Of a stretch of DNA of 64,000 nucleotides, positions 1 through 8,451 are shown piece by piece. Below the pieces are notes generated by a model that saw only the letters and a program-made list of their open reading frames with translations, searched no databases and was not told the DNA's origin. The stretch covers positions 62,001 through 126,000 of the forward strand of contig JAUCSE010000040.1 of the NCBI GenBank assembly GCA_030445275.1. Reading direction: 5' to 3'. Each line of letters begins with the position of its first letter. Position 1 is the first letter of the stretch. Source of the stretch: Mucilaginibacter sp. Lineage in GTDB: Bacteria; Bacteroidota; Bacteroidia; Sphingobacteriales; Sphingobacteriaceae. The position numbers and the translations under genes are program-made.

Positions 1-161
1 TACTATTTGCAATGTTCGCTTAGCACATTTTATAAAATTTCTCACTATCGCTCGAAATGACACTGTTTTTTATTTCGCAAATGCCCTATCAGTTTACACA
101 AATCCGACTTTCAACCAACAATAAATCCCGATTTTATATAACTTGCGGATCCCTAATCATT

Positions 162-1037
162 ATGAATAAAAGTATTTTACGGTCAGCATTTTCCCTATTA
201 AATACCGATCATGTTCATTTGAACAAAAACTGGAACTACAAAAATGTAACCAGCACTTTTTACCGTTTATATTTTATTGATGCCGGTGATGGTAATTTAT
301 TCAATGCTGCCGAAACATTCAAACTGGAAGAAGGCTATTTATACCTGATACCCAGCTTTACTACCTGCAGTTATCACTGTGACGGCCATTTAAGCCAGTA
401 TTATATCACGTTTTCAGAAGAGTCAGCCGATGGATCTTCCCTTTTTGCATCAAACAGGAAAATATTTAAAATAAAGGCCACTACAAATGATATTGACCAC
501 TTCAAAAGAATCTTGCATTTAAACCCGAACAGGGGCCTACCTACTTCTCATAATCCAAATGTATATGAAAAACGGCCGATACTAAAAAACTTTGATGAAC
601 TGAATGAGCTGATGCAGGTTTCGGCCTATGTAGAAACCTACGGATTATTATTACAGCTACTCTCCAGATTTATGGTTCCCGGACTTTTCCTGATGAAAGA
701 CAACAGCATTATCCACTCCAAAATATCAGATGCTATTAATTATATACAAACCCATCTGCAACAAAACATTACCGTTGCCAATCTGGCAAAGCGGGCCAAC
801 CATAACCCTGACTATTTTTCGAGACTATTTCATGAAAATACCGGCGAACGCCCCTTAACCTACATACAATCAAAAAGAATTGAAAGAGCACAACTGCTCC
901 TGACCACTACCAATATGCCGTTTTATGAGATAGCAATTGAAACCGGGTTTGATAACCTGTCCTATTTTTCACGCATCTTTAAAAATATAACCAGGCAAAC
1001 GCCAACTGCGTATAAAAAACACAGCCTGATCATCTGA
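162..1037 (+). CDS. AraC family transcriptional regulator
   Basis: DNA-binding transcriptional regulator. The C-terminal ~100 residues hold two helix-turn-helix motifs of the AraC/XylS type: ITVANLAKRANHNPDYFSRL followed by MPFYEIAIETGFDNLSYFSR and a KRIERAQLLL linker helix. The N-terminal ~170 residues look like a cupin-type sensing domain with short beta strands (YYITFSEES, GYLYLIPSF). The open frame extends upstream to 57, but the first 35 codons look non-conserved; I chose the ATG at 162 (MNKSILRSAF), giving 291 residues. In Bacteroidota such stand-alone regulators often control sugar-use genes, but the adjacent genes are signalling proteins, so the target is unknown. Family call firm; ligand unknown. 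Confidence 0.88.
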   Translation: MNKSILRSAFSLLNTDHVHLNKNWNYKNVTSTFYRLYFIDAGDGNLFNAAETFKLEEGYLYLIPSFTTCSYHCDGHLSQYYITFSEESADGSSLFASNRKIFKIKATTNDIDHFKRILHLNPNRGLPTSHNPNVYEKRPILKNFDELNELMQVSAYVETYGLLLQLLSRFMVPGLFLMKDNSIIHSKISDAINYIQTHLQQNITVANLAKRANHNPDYFSRLFHENTGERPLTYIQSKRIERAQLLLTTTNMPFYEIAIETGFDNLSYFSRIFKNITRQTPTAYKKHSLII

Positions 1038-1143
1038 TAAAATATAACATGAACGGGTAATACATTTAGTATATTCAAATTAAATATTTAGTTTTAAAAA
1101 ATTGATCACTATTAACAGTATCCAGGACTAACTGAATTTATAT

Positions 1144-2532
1144 ATGGCGGGATTTGCGGCGCTTATTACCTTTTTCTTAACCACACAACTGCGTAAGAAC
1201 CTGAGGCGGGATGGTGTTAGTTCGCCATGGTCGCAGTATCTGCTGTATGCCATGTATACTACAGTTGCGCTCTTGATCTTGAACTATAATTTTAATAATT
1301 ATAGTCAATCAATTTTTCAGTTTCTTAGTTATGTGCTGGCAGCAGGCATAATAGCCCTGCCTTATACCATAGAAGAGCTTAGGCCAAGTCGTCCTCTTGT
1401 TAACTCGGTGATCCCTATTATAGCGGTTGGCTTTGTTAATTTTACTTGTGAGCATTTATTTCCCAAGCTTTACGAAAGCATCAATGACTTCCTGGAGAGC
1501 GCTATATGGTTCGCGGTACTTTGGCTCGCGGCTATGTGGTTTATAAACCGCCGGCAAAACAAAGCACTTGAAATTGAACGTACCAAACGGCGCAATGAAG
1601 AGGAACAGAACCGCATGATGGCCGCCATGAAAGTTAACCTGGAAAGTGAAGTTAAACAGCGTACTGCTGAACTTACCCAGCAAAAAGAAGAATTGCAACA
1701 AACCCTGGTCGAGCTTAAAAGCACACAGGCACAATTGGTTCAACAAGAAAAAATGGCCTCACTTGGCGAGCTTACTGCGGGTATTGCACATGAAATTCAA
1801 AACCCGTTAAACTTTGTAAACAACTTTAGCGAGGTAAGCATTGAACTGCTGGATGAATTGAAGGAGGGAGTATTTAAAAATCTACCTGATGACAGCAAGG
1901 AAGAGGCGGATGAGATCATGAATGATATTACCCAAAACCTGGCTAAAATAAACCAACATGGCAAACGTGCAGATGCCATTGTAAAAGGGATGCTGCAGCA
2001 CTCCAGGGCTACCACCAGTAAAAAAGAACCTACGGATATTAATGCCCTTGCAGATGAATATCTCCGTTTAAGCTATCATGGCTTACGGGCTAAAGACAAA
2101 TCATTTAATGCTGGCATGAAAACCAGTTTTGATGAAAACATTGGTCAGATTGATGCCATGGCTCAGGACCTCGGTCGGGTGCTGCTCAACTTATACAACA
2201 ATTCTTTTTACTCCGTTGCCGAAAAGAAAAAATTGAAGGGTGAAGGATATGAGCCAACAGTAAATGTTACCACTAAGCAGGTAAAGCTGCCCTCAGGAGG
2301 CAATGCGGTTGAAATTACCGTGAGCGATAATGGAATGGGAATACCCCAAAAGGTATTAGATAAAATTTATCAACCATTTTTTACCACCAAACCTACCGGA
2401 CAGGGAACCGGTTTGGGTTTATCCATGAGTTATGACATTATTACTAAAGCACATAATGGGGAGTTAAAAGTAGAAACAGCCGAAGGCGAATATGCCCGGT
2501 TTATTATTACTATTCCGGTTACGGCTAACTAA
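1144..2532 (+). CDS. Membrane-bound sensor histidine kinase
   Basis: Two-component sensor kinase. About four or five hydrophobic segments occupy residues 1-135, followed by a charged coiled coil (about 137-200) and a HisKA domain with H-box GIAHEIQNPLNF, the phospho-accepting histidine being about H216. The HATPase domain shows an N-box (LLNLYNNSF), G1 (VSDNGMGIP) and G2 (GTGLGLSMSY). No extracellular sensor domain or PAS domain is seen, so the signal is probably sensed within the membrane. An in-frame stop lies at 1129-1131, so the protein cannot start much further upstream, although it begins abruptly with a hydrophobic stretch. Two response-regulator genes follow on the same strand after a repeat-containing gap of 174 bases; they are the likely partners. 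Confidence 0.93.
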   Translation: MAGFAALITFFLTTQLRKNLRRDGVSSPWSQYLLYAMYTTVALLILNYNFNNYSQSIFQFLSYVLAAGIIALPYTIEELRPSRPLVNSVIPIIAVGFVNFTCEHLFPKLYESINDFLESAIWFAVLWLAAMWFINRRQNKALEIERTKRRNEEEQNRMMAAMKVNLESEVKQRTAELTQQKEELQQTLVELKSTQAQLVQQEKMASLGELTAGIAHEIQNPLNFVNNFSEVSIELLDELKEGVFKNLPDDSKEEADEIMNDITQNLAKINQHGKRADAIVKGMLQHSRATTSKKEPTDINALADEYLRLSYHGLRAKDKSFNAGMKTSFDENIGQIDAMAQDLGRVLLNLYNNSFYSVAEKKKLKGEGYEPTVNVTTKQVKLPSGGNAVEITVSDNGMGIPQKVLDKIYQPFFTTKPTGQGTGLGLSMSYDIITKAHNGELKVETAEGEYARFIITIPVTAN

Positions 2533-2550
2533 AAACAAAGTGATTATTTA

Positions 2551-2654
2551 GCCTCACCCTGCCCTCTCCAAAGGAGGGGGTTCAAAAAAGAGTTTTAAAG
2601 TCCTCCCCTTTGGGAGAGGATTATTACATGAGGGCTTCACCGTTGAGGTGAAGC
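2551..2654. repeat. Intergenic double-hairpin element
   Basis: Two inverted repeats lie between the kinase and the first response regulator. The first pairs cctctccaaaggagggg (2563-2579) with tcctcccctttgggagagg (2601-2619), imperfectly. The second pairs gcttcacc (2634-2641) perfectly with ggtgaagc (2647-2654). No open frame spans them. The composition (cctctcc...ggagagg) looks like an interspersed palindromic repeat rather than a terminator, since no T tract follows. I infer a mobile or REP-like element; copy number could not be checked. Confidence 0.6.
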
Positions 2655-2682
2655 TAAATAGTTAAAAAACGAATACAAAATT

Positions 2683-2690
2683 TAACTTTG
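2683..2690 (+). promoter_or_regulatory. Possible -7 box of a Bacteroidota promoter
   Basis: taactttg matches the Bacteroidota -7 consensus TAnnTTTG exactly and lies 16 bases before the ATG at 2707. No clear -33 TTTG box is found 19-21 bases upstream, so support is partial. If real, the response regulators have a promoter separate from the kinase, with a very short leader. Confidence 0.3.
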
Positions 2691-2706
2691 GGAGTATATT
2701 AAACAT

Positions 2707-3084
2707 ATGAAAGTACTGGTTGTTGATGACGAGGCAGATGTACAGCCTTTATTTACCCAACGTTTCAGGAAGGAGATAAAAAACGGGGAGATTGTATTCA
2801 CCTTTGCCCTGTCGGGCGAGGAGGCGATGACCTACCTGGAGAAAAATCATTCTGAAGTGATATTGATTTTATCAGACATTAACATGCCCGGCATGAGCGG
2901 ACTTGAATTGCTTAGAAATATAAGAAGCACCTATGAAAAACCACCACCCGTGGTGATGATGATAACTGCTTATGGCGATGACGAAAATTACCAGCAATCA
3001 ATGGATTTGGGGGCGAATGATTTTTTAACCAAGCCTCTTGATTTTAATAATTTGAAAGAAAAACTAAAACATATAGAACAATAA
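2707..3084 (+). CDS. Single-domain response regulator
   Basis: Receiver-only response regulator of 125 residues, CheY-like. Acidic pocket VVDDEADV near the N terminus, phospho-acceptor about D57 in LILSDINMPGMSG, the conserved threonine in MMITAYG and the lysine in FLTKPLDF. With no output domain it probably works by protein interaction or in a phosphorelay. Its stop overlaps the next start by one base (taATG at 3082-3086), which implies coupled translation with the receiver-cyclase. The kinase upstream is the probable phosphodonor. Confidence 0.93.
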   Translation: MKVLVVDDEADVQPLFTQRFRKEIKNGEIVFTFALSGEEAMTYLEKNHSEVILILSDINMPGMSGLELLRNIRSTYEKPPPVVMMITAYGDDENYQQSMDLGANDFLTKPLDFNNLKEKLKHIEQ

Positions 3085-4127
3085 TGGCCAAGATACTGGT
3101 GGTTGATGATGAATCGGATCTGGAATTACTGATCAAACAGAAATTCAGGAAAAAGATAAGAGAAAAGGTATTTGATTTTGTATTTGCTCAAAATGGTTTT
3201 GAAGCCTTGAAAAAACTGGCCGAAGAGCCCGATATTGATGTGGTTTTAAGCGATATCAATATGCCAGAAATGGATGGCCTTACTCTGCTTACCAAACTGC
3301 CCGAAGCCAACCCTATATTAAAGGCGGTCATGGTATCAGCCTATAGCGATATGGAAAACATCCGCACCGCCATGAACCGGGGTGCTTTTGACTTTGTATG
3401 TAAACCCGTGAATTTCGAAGATCTGGATATTACCATTGAAAAAACACTGTTGCACGTTATTGAACTTAAAAAAACCTTACAGGCCATTAAAGAGAACAAC
3501 ATATTACGCATGTATGTTGACGAAAATGTTTTAAACTTCATGACCCATAAAGAGTTTGAAACCAGCCTCCTATCCAACGAAACGGTTGATGCCACCGTTC
3601 TGTTTATTGATATATGCGGCTTTACAGCCATTTCTGAGCATGTACCAGCCAATACCGTGGTTAGTTTGGTAAACAAGCTTTTTGATATGATGGTACAGGA
3701 GATCATCGCCCAAACCGGCCATATCGATAAGTTTATGGGCGATGCCGTAATGGCGGTTTTCAGAGGTGAATATCACCTTGACCGCGCTATTGATGCCGCG
3801 CTGGCCGTAAGAGATAAAATGCATGCTGCCGATGAAATTGTTTATGGTGATAAAACCTTTAAACCGGAAGTTTCCATTGGTATAAACTCCGGCGAAATGA
3901 TATCAGGTAACATAGGTTCTGCATCCCTACGCCGTTTAGACTATACCGTAATTGGCGATGCAGTTAACCTGGCACAACGTTTACAATCAGTGGCGTCGGC
4001 CAGCCAGATCATTGTTACCCATGAGGTTTATGAAAAAGCGAAGGAGTCATTCGAGTTCAACAAAATCGGCGAAGTAAACCTTAAAAACAAAGCCAAACCC
4101 GTGGAGATATATGAGGTACTTTCTTAA
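3084..4127 (+). CDS. Response regulator with adenylate cyclase output domain
   Basis: Receiver domain (residues 1-120; phospho-site about D57 in VVLSDINMPEMDG, lysine in FVCKPVNF) fused through a helical linker (about 121-165) to a class III nucleotide cyclase domain (about 168-345). Metal-binding aspartates appear in LFIDICGFT (about D176) and KFMGDAVMAV (about D220). The lysine before that second aspartate and DYTVIGDAVNLAQRL resemble the adenine-selecting and transition-state residues of adenylate cyclases, so cAMP is the likely product. Phosphorylation probably controls cyclase activity. No cAMP-binding regulator is encoded in the window, so the downstream target is unknown. Confidence 0.92.
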   Translation: MAKILVVDDESDLELLIKQKFRKKIREKVFDFVFAQNGFEALKKLAEEPDIDVVLSDINMPEMDGLTLLTKLPEANPILKAVMVSAYSDMENIRTAMNRGAFDFVCKPVNFEDLDITIEKTLLHVIELKKTLQAIKENNILRMYVDENVLNFMTHKEFETSLLSNETVDATVLFIDICGFTAISEHVPANTVVSLVNKLFDMMVQEIIAQTGHIDKFMGDAVMAVFRGEYHLDRAIDAALAVRDKMHAADEIVYGDKTFKPEVSIGINSGEMISGNIGSASLRRLDYTVIGDAVNLAQRLQSVASASQIIVTHEVYEKAKESFEFNKIGEVNLKNKAKPVEIYEVLS

Positions 4128-4204
4128 GTCTTAAGTTCAAAGTCTTAAGCCTTAAGTAACTTGTATTTCAATCTTTTGACTTAAGACTTTGAACTTAAGA
4201 CTTA
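4125..4204. repeat. Perfect 25-bp inverted repeat between convergent genes
   Basis: Arms 4125-4149 and 4180-4204 are exact reverse complements, separated by 30 bases. The left arm begins on the stop codon of the cyclase gene and the right arm ends one base before the stop codon of the convergent YitT gene. The arms are built from repeats of the words cttaag and gacttaag. There is no T tract, so this is not a textbook terminator, but it could stabilise both mRNA 3' ends or stop transcription from both sides. Confidence 0.85.
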
Positions 4205-4205
4205 A

Positions 4206-5084
4206 TCAATGCTCCCTTACCCGCTTCTTCAATACGCCGCCTGCGGCTTCTTTGATGCTGTTGGTAAACACAAATGCCTTAGGGTCAATGCTGTGAACCA
4301 GGTTTTTTAACCGCCTAACCTCAAAACGTGTTATTACGGTAAATATAATATCAACTGGTTGGTGCACATCAAAGCTTTCTTTCAAGAAACCACGTTCACC
4401 TTTGTAAATGGTGATACCTCTTCCTAATTCCATTACCAGCTTTTCTTTTATTATTTCACTTTGGCCTGATATGATATTCACCGCAGTATATTCTTCCAGT
4501 CCATCAATCACAAAGCTAATGGTACGTGAAGCTGTATAATAAGTTAATATGGAATACAGGGCAGTTGGCAACCCAAGTTTAATGGCAGCTATTAAAAATA
4601 TAATGATATTAATACCCAGAATGATCTCGCTGATGGTGAAGCTACTTCGCTTTAAAGTATAAAGAGCCAGTATCTCGATACCATCAAGTGCACAGCCACC
4701 ACGTATAGACAGCCCTACACCCAAGCCCATGAACACACCGCCGAATATAGATACTAATAACTTATCCGACGTAATAACAGGGTATGGTACAAAATGCAGA
4801 CAAATACCTAATGCAACTACACAGGCAAAGGTTTTAAGCGCGAATGACTTGTTAACCTGAAACATCCCCATGATAATGAATGGGATATTAGCCACTACAA
4901 TAACAAAAGCGATGTTAACATGATATAACTCATGTATCAACAGGGATATACCAGTAACGCCACCATCAAAAAAACTGTTAGGTACCAAAAAACCTTTCAG
5001 GGCAAAACCGCAAAATAATATCCCGATTATAACAGTTATTACATCCTTAATTATTTCGGGTAAACTGTGTGCCGATTTGGTCAT
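4206..5084 (-). CDS. YitT family membrane protein (DUF161/DUF2179)
   Basis: Integral membrane protein of 292 residues with about five or six hydrophobic segments in residues 15-185 (for example VITVIIGILFCGFALKGFLV) and the family pattern FDGGVTGISLL and GGVFMGLGVGLSIRGGCALDG. The soluble C-terminal ~90 residues (RGITIYKGERGFL onward) match a DUF2179 domain. YitT proteins are widespread; their transport or sensing role is not established. It starts 11 bases after the HD-domain gene on the same strand, so the two are probably co-transcribed. Confidence 0.9.
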   Translation of the reverse strand: MTKSAHSLPEIIKDVITVIIGILFCGFALKGFLVPNSFFDGGVTGISLLIHELYHVNIAFVIVVANIPFIIMGMFQVNKSFALKTFACVVALGICLHFVPYPVITSDKLLVSIFGGVFMGLGVGLSIRGGCALDGIEILALYTLKRSSFTISEIILGINIIIFLIAAIKLGLPTALYSILTYYTASRTISFVIDGLEEYTAVNIISGQSEIIKEKLVMELGRGITIYKGERGFLKESFDVHQPVDIIFTVITRFEVRRLKNLVHSIDPKAFVFTNSIKEAAGGVLKKRVREH

Positions 5085-5095
5085 GAATTATATTT

Positions 5096-5674
5096 TTAAA
5101 CTGTCCTTTTAATAATCTCTTCCAGATGCAACTGCTTAACAGAGTCGCGCAGTCTGATAGCTGTTTTGGTAAAATAATGATGATTTTCAAGAAAAACGAT
5201 CTGCAGCTTATCCCACTCCTGTTCTGTTTTTAAACCATCGGTTATTACAAGTTCCGAAAATAGCTTTTTACTGAGTACAAAAAAATCATTCCTGCCCAAA
5301 TAATCCAAATCGGCATCACAAATAATTTCGCCTAAGTGGTTGTGCGGTTTTTGCGGCATTTTAGTGGCCATAATAATATCGCATATCTGCTCAATATCAT
5401 CCGGCGAATACCCAAAGTTAGGCAAATATAACCGCGCATTTTCGCACGAGCGGATTTCATGATCCTTTTGCCCAAATAAAAAGCCGGAATCATGATATAA
5501 TGCAGCCGTTAATAACAACTGTGTTTCCTGCTCCCCTACTCCCTCACTACCGGCAATTAGTTTTGCCGCCGTATATACATCTACAGCATGTGTGGCATTA
5601 TGATAATGAAAGCACACGGGAAGTTCCCTATTTAATTTATACAGGATAAATTCCCTGGCCTGTTCAATCTGCAT
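5096..5674 (-). CDS. HD domain-containing phosphohydrolase
   Basis: 192-residue protein with the HD metal-binding pattern: HYHNATH (about H25 and H29), ALYHDSGF (H61-D62) and a later ADLDYLG. HD-domain proteins hydrolyse phosphate esters or cyclic nucleotides, and the N-terminal layout resembles phosphodiesterase-type HD proteins. The substrate cannot be read from sequence. First gene of a likely two-gene unit with the YitT gene. A role in cAMP turnover is conceivable because a receiver-cyclase lies nearby, but it is convergent and not co-transcribed. Confidence 0.85.
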   Translation of the reverse strand: MQIEQAREFILYKLNRELPVCFHYHNATHAVDVYTAAKLIAGSEGVGEQETQLLLTAALYHDSGFLFGQKDHEIRSCENARLYLPNFGYSPDDIEQICDIIMATKMPQKPHNHLGEIICDADLDYLGRNDFFVLSKKLFSELVITDGLKTEQEWDKLQIVFLENHHYFTKTAIRLRDSVKQLHLEEIIKRTV

Positions 5675-5720
5675 TTGCTATAAAATTGGTCGCTAATATA
5701 ATAAATTGCATTATGAGCGG

Positions 5721-5779
5721 AGACACAAGTATTGTGTCTTTACAAAAAACAAAATGTAGAGACGCATTACATGCGTCTC
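5721..5779. repeat. Two short palindromes (interspersed-repeat type)
   Basis: agacacaa (5721-5728) pairs perfectly with ttgtgtct (5732-5739), and gagacgcat (5759-5767) pairs perfectly with atgcgtctc (5771-5779), each with a three-base loop. They occupy the gap between the HD gene and the TonB receptor terminator. The gagacgcat palindrome looks like a dispersed repeat of the kind common in Sphingobacteriaceae intergenic regions; this is recollection and was not checked. Confidence 0.6.
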
Positions 5780-5791
5780 CCCCAGATAATA

Positions 5792-5830
5792 ATCAAAAAG
5801 GCCTGCCAACTACAACCGTAATTAGCAGGC
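5792..5830 (-). terminator. Probable terminator of the TonB receptor gene
   Basis: Reading the minus strand, gcctgc (5830-5825) pairs with gcaggc (5806-5801), followed by ctttttgatt. It lies about 20 bases after the receptor stop codon. The six-base stem with an 18-base loop is modest, but the T tract and position support it. Confidence 0.6.
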
Positions 5831-5849
5831 TTCGTAAATATTTGAAAAT

Positions 5850-8243
5850 TTAAAACTTCAGATTTAAACTCAAGGTAAACCGTGTTGGATTTTGCGGAGC
5901 CAAACGGAACGACCAGTATTTTTCGTTGGTCAGGTTATCTACCTTTACACCAATGCGATATTTGGGTTGATCATAAAAAGCTGTCGCGTCAACCGTTGTA
6001 TATGATGGTATAGTGAATTTAAATGTTGCCGTATTGGTTTGATATGATGAGCTGCCATAGTTGCCGCCAACACCCAGACCTAATCCCTGTACTTTGCCCT
6101 GAGTAATGCGATAGCTCATCCATAAGTTAGCTAAGCGTGCAGGCCCTGAGTTAGCCGGGCGTAAACCCTCTATTCCGGTTCCCGGTGCGGCGCTTGTTAT
6201 TTTACTGTTGTTGTACACAAACCCACCCACAATATTGAACCCTGCGAAAGGATTAGCTATAACCTCAGCCTCGATGCCTTTACTTAGCTGTGTACCAGCC
6301 TGGGTTGAGAATCCGGCATGCAGCAGATCATCCATGGTTGTATTGGTTACCGAGATATCATAATAACTTACTGTGGAGCTTATCTTATGATCCCAGGCAT
6401 CAACTTTTACACCGGCCTCCCATTGGTTTGCGTATTGAGGTTTAAAAGGTGTGTTATCAAAGCTGGTAGCGGTAACATTGTTAAAACCATTCATATAATT
6501 ACCAAATAATGATACCTGATCTTTAACTAACTGGTAAACCAAACCAAACTTTGGCGACCATGCCGTTTGGTTAAAGTTACCTGTGGTTTTGCCGTCGGCA
6601 GGTGTATAGGCGCCTTTATTCACAAACCTATCTATGCGGATACTGGCCATTGCATTCAGCCTATCGGTAATGTTGAACACATCAGACACGTAGGCGGCGT
6701 AGGAACTCTGGTTGTTTTGAACATAGTCGCTCGCTTTGGGTGCAGCGGCAGCAATGAGCGCAGAAACCTTTTCGGGCGTAAAATTATTATACCCGGCTCC
6801 CGGTGTCTTGTAGTTGATAAGCGGCATGTTTACCGAAACATTCGTATTGTTACTTTTTTGGTTGTAGTATTCTATACCGGCAACAATGCGGTTACGGAAC
6901 TGGCCGATCTTAAAGTCACCGATAAAATTTTGCTGAACATTGGTGATGTAGTACGGGTAATCTTCTTTGGTTGCCTGTCTTCTTATTGCGGTATCTGATA
7001 TTGTAAACGCTGTAACATAGCCTTTTGTGGTGGAGAAAGTTTTGTTAAACATCGTTTGTGATTTCCAGTTATCAGATATCTTGTAATTAATCAGTCCATA
7101 AATATCAATTTGCCTGCTCTGGTAATCGAGGTTGTTATTGGCGAACGAACGTTTATAGTCTATACCAAGATCTTTAATATTGTATATTTTCGCTTTCGGA
7201 TCCGGCGCAAGGCGATAAGCGGAAGTTGCATTTCCATTGCCTATTTCGGCATCAACATCAACAGATAAACGGTCGTTAACAATGTAGGTAATACTTGGCG
7301 CTATAAAAAAATTGCGGTTAAACCCTGCATCCTGGAAGCTATGCTCATTGTGTAAAGCCGTATTAACACGGAATAATATCGTTTTATCCTTGTTTAAAGG
7401 CATATTAACATCAGCTGTAAGGCGGTTAAGGTCAAAGCTACCGGTTTGATAGGTAATTTCTGTTCGGGTTCCATCAAAGGGTTGTTTGGTAACACGGTTA
7501 AAAAGGCCGCCAAACGATGCAAGACTGCTGTTGAATAAAGTACCGGTAGGGCCTTTTATGGCTTCTATCTTTTCGATATCCGCAGGGTCGATAGCGTTAA
7601 AGTTATAGCCCGCAACGCTGTTACGGATAAAGTTACCGGTAACAAATCCACGGGATAAAAGGGTGGTACGCCCGTTATTGTATACCAAAGGCACACCTGT
7701 TCCCGGGATATTTTTAAAGCCATCAACATAGCTTGTTACCACCTGCTCCTTCATTAGTTCGCTGGTTACTACGCTGTAAACTTGCGGGTTTTCGAGATTT
7801 TTAATGGGTAAACGGGCAACATCCTCTGTTTCTTTTTTCAAAAACTTGTTATGTTTCGCGCTTTTAACATAAACCTCCTGCAGTTCTTTACCGCCCTCGG
7901 CTAAAATAAAGTTTAAGGTTGTGGTTTCGCCGGCTACTACTACTATTTGTTTGGTTTGCGTTTGCAGGCCAGTAAAGCTAGCCGCGATGGTATAAGTGCC
8001 TGGCACTACATTTTTAATGGCAAAGCGACCGTTTTGCCCTGTGCTTGTACCCTGGTTGGTTGCGGTGATAACAACATTAACATATTCGGCAGCTTTGCCA
8101 TCAGATGTTTTCACTGTCCCTTTAACCGTACCTTGCGTTGTTTGAGACCATACCAAACTGGTATTCAGGCAAAGCGCTAAAAAGAAGATAAAGGATATAA
8201 GACTTAATAGGGGTGGGTTGTTTTTTCGTAAAATACGCGTCAT
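5850..8243 (-). CDS. TonB-dependent siderophore-type receptor
   Basis: Outer-membrane active-transport receptor of 797 residues. It has a signal peptide (ending about LVWSQ, residue 34), a carboxypeptidase-like regulatory beta-sandwich (about 36-110), a plug domain with the siderophore-receptor pattern PQVYSVVTSELMKEQ and IEAIKGPTGTLF, and a beta barrel ending in TLSLNLKF with the terminal aromatic residue typical of these porins. The plug is closer to FhuA/FpvA-type receptors than to SusC, so a ferric siderophore or similar chelate is the likely ligand. No iron-uptake genes adjoin it, so the substrate is inferred. The 208-base gap upstream is A/T-rich and may hold an iron-responsive operator around 8318-8345, but I see no convincing palindrome. 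Confidence 0.9.
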   Translation of the reverse strand: MTRILRKNNPPLLSLISFIFFLALCLNTSLVWSQTTQGTVKGTVKTSDGKAAEYVNVVITATNQGTSTGQNGRFAIKNVVPGTYTIAASFTGLQTQTKQIVVVAGETTTLNFILAEGGKELQEVYVKSAKHNKFLKKETEDVARLPIKNLENPQVYSVVTSELMKEQVVTSYVDGFKNIPGTGVPLVYNNGRTTLLSRGFVTGNFIRNSVAGYNFNAIDPADIEKIEAIKGPTGTLFNSSLASFGGLFNRVTKQPFDGTRTEITYQTGSFDLNRLTADVNMPLNKDKTILFRVNTALHNEHSFQDAGFNRNFFIAPSITYIVNDRLSVDVDAEIGNGNATSAYRLAPDPKAKIYNIKDLGIDYKRSFANNNLDYQSRQIDIYGLINYKISDNWKSQTMFNKTFSTTKGYVTAFTISDTAIRRQATKEDYPYYITNVQQNFIGDFKIGQFRNRIVAGIEYYNQKSNNTNVSVNMPLINYKTPGAGYNNFTPEKVSALIAAAAPKASDYVQNNQSSYAAYVSDVFNITDRLNAMASIRIDRFVNKGAYTPADGKTTGNFNQTAWSPKFGLVYQLVKDQVSLFGNYMNGFNNVTATSFDNTPFKPQYANQWEAGVKVDAWDHKISSTVSYYDISVTNTTMDDLLHAGFSTQAGTQLSKGIEAEVIANPFAGFNIVGGFVYNNSKITSAAPGTGIEGLRPANSGPARLANLWMSYRITQGKVQGLGLGVGGNYGSSSYQTNTATFKFTIPSYTTVDATAFYDQPKYRIGVKVDNLTNEKYWSFRLAPQNPTRFTLSLNLKF

Positions 8244-8451
8244 GTGTTGGGGGATTAAGGGATCAATAGTTATTCGTCACATATATGTTTAAACCGATAT
8301 AGCTTAAATCAGCGCAAAGTTATTTTTATTTAGAATAAATACAAATAAGAAAGACCGATTTATTCTTCTGTTAACAATGTCCTAGAATTGCCTGTTAATA
8401 TGCCCTTCTGCCCTTCATCAACTTTGCCATATAAACAACTATATTAGCCAC

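Noticed and set aside
1..56. Left window edge upstream of the AraC gene
   Set aside because: Too short to call; contains a fragment resembling a dispersed repeat but nothing diagnostic.
6567..6998. 143-codon plus-strand frame opposite the TonB receptor
   Set aside because: Antisense shadow of a well-supported receptor gene; no signature of its own.
8318..8345. Fur-box-like A/T-rich stretch upstream of the TonB receptor
   Set aside because: Only short half-site symmetry (ttatt/aataa); not convincing as an operator.
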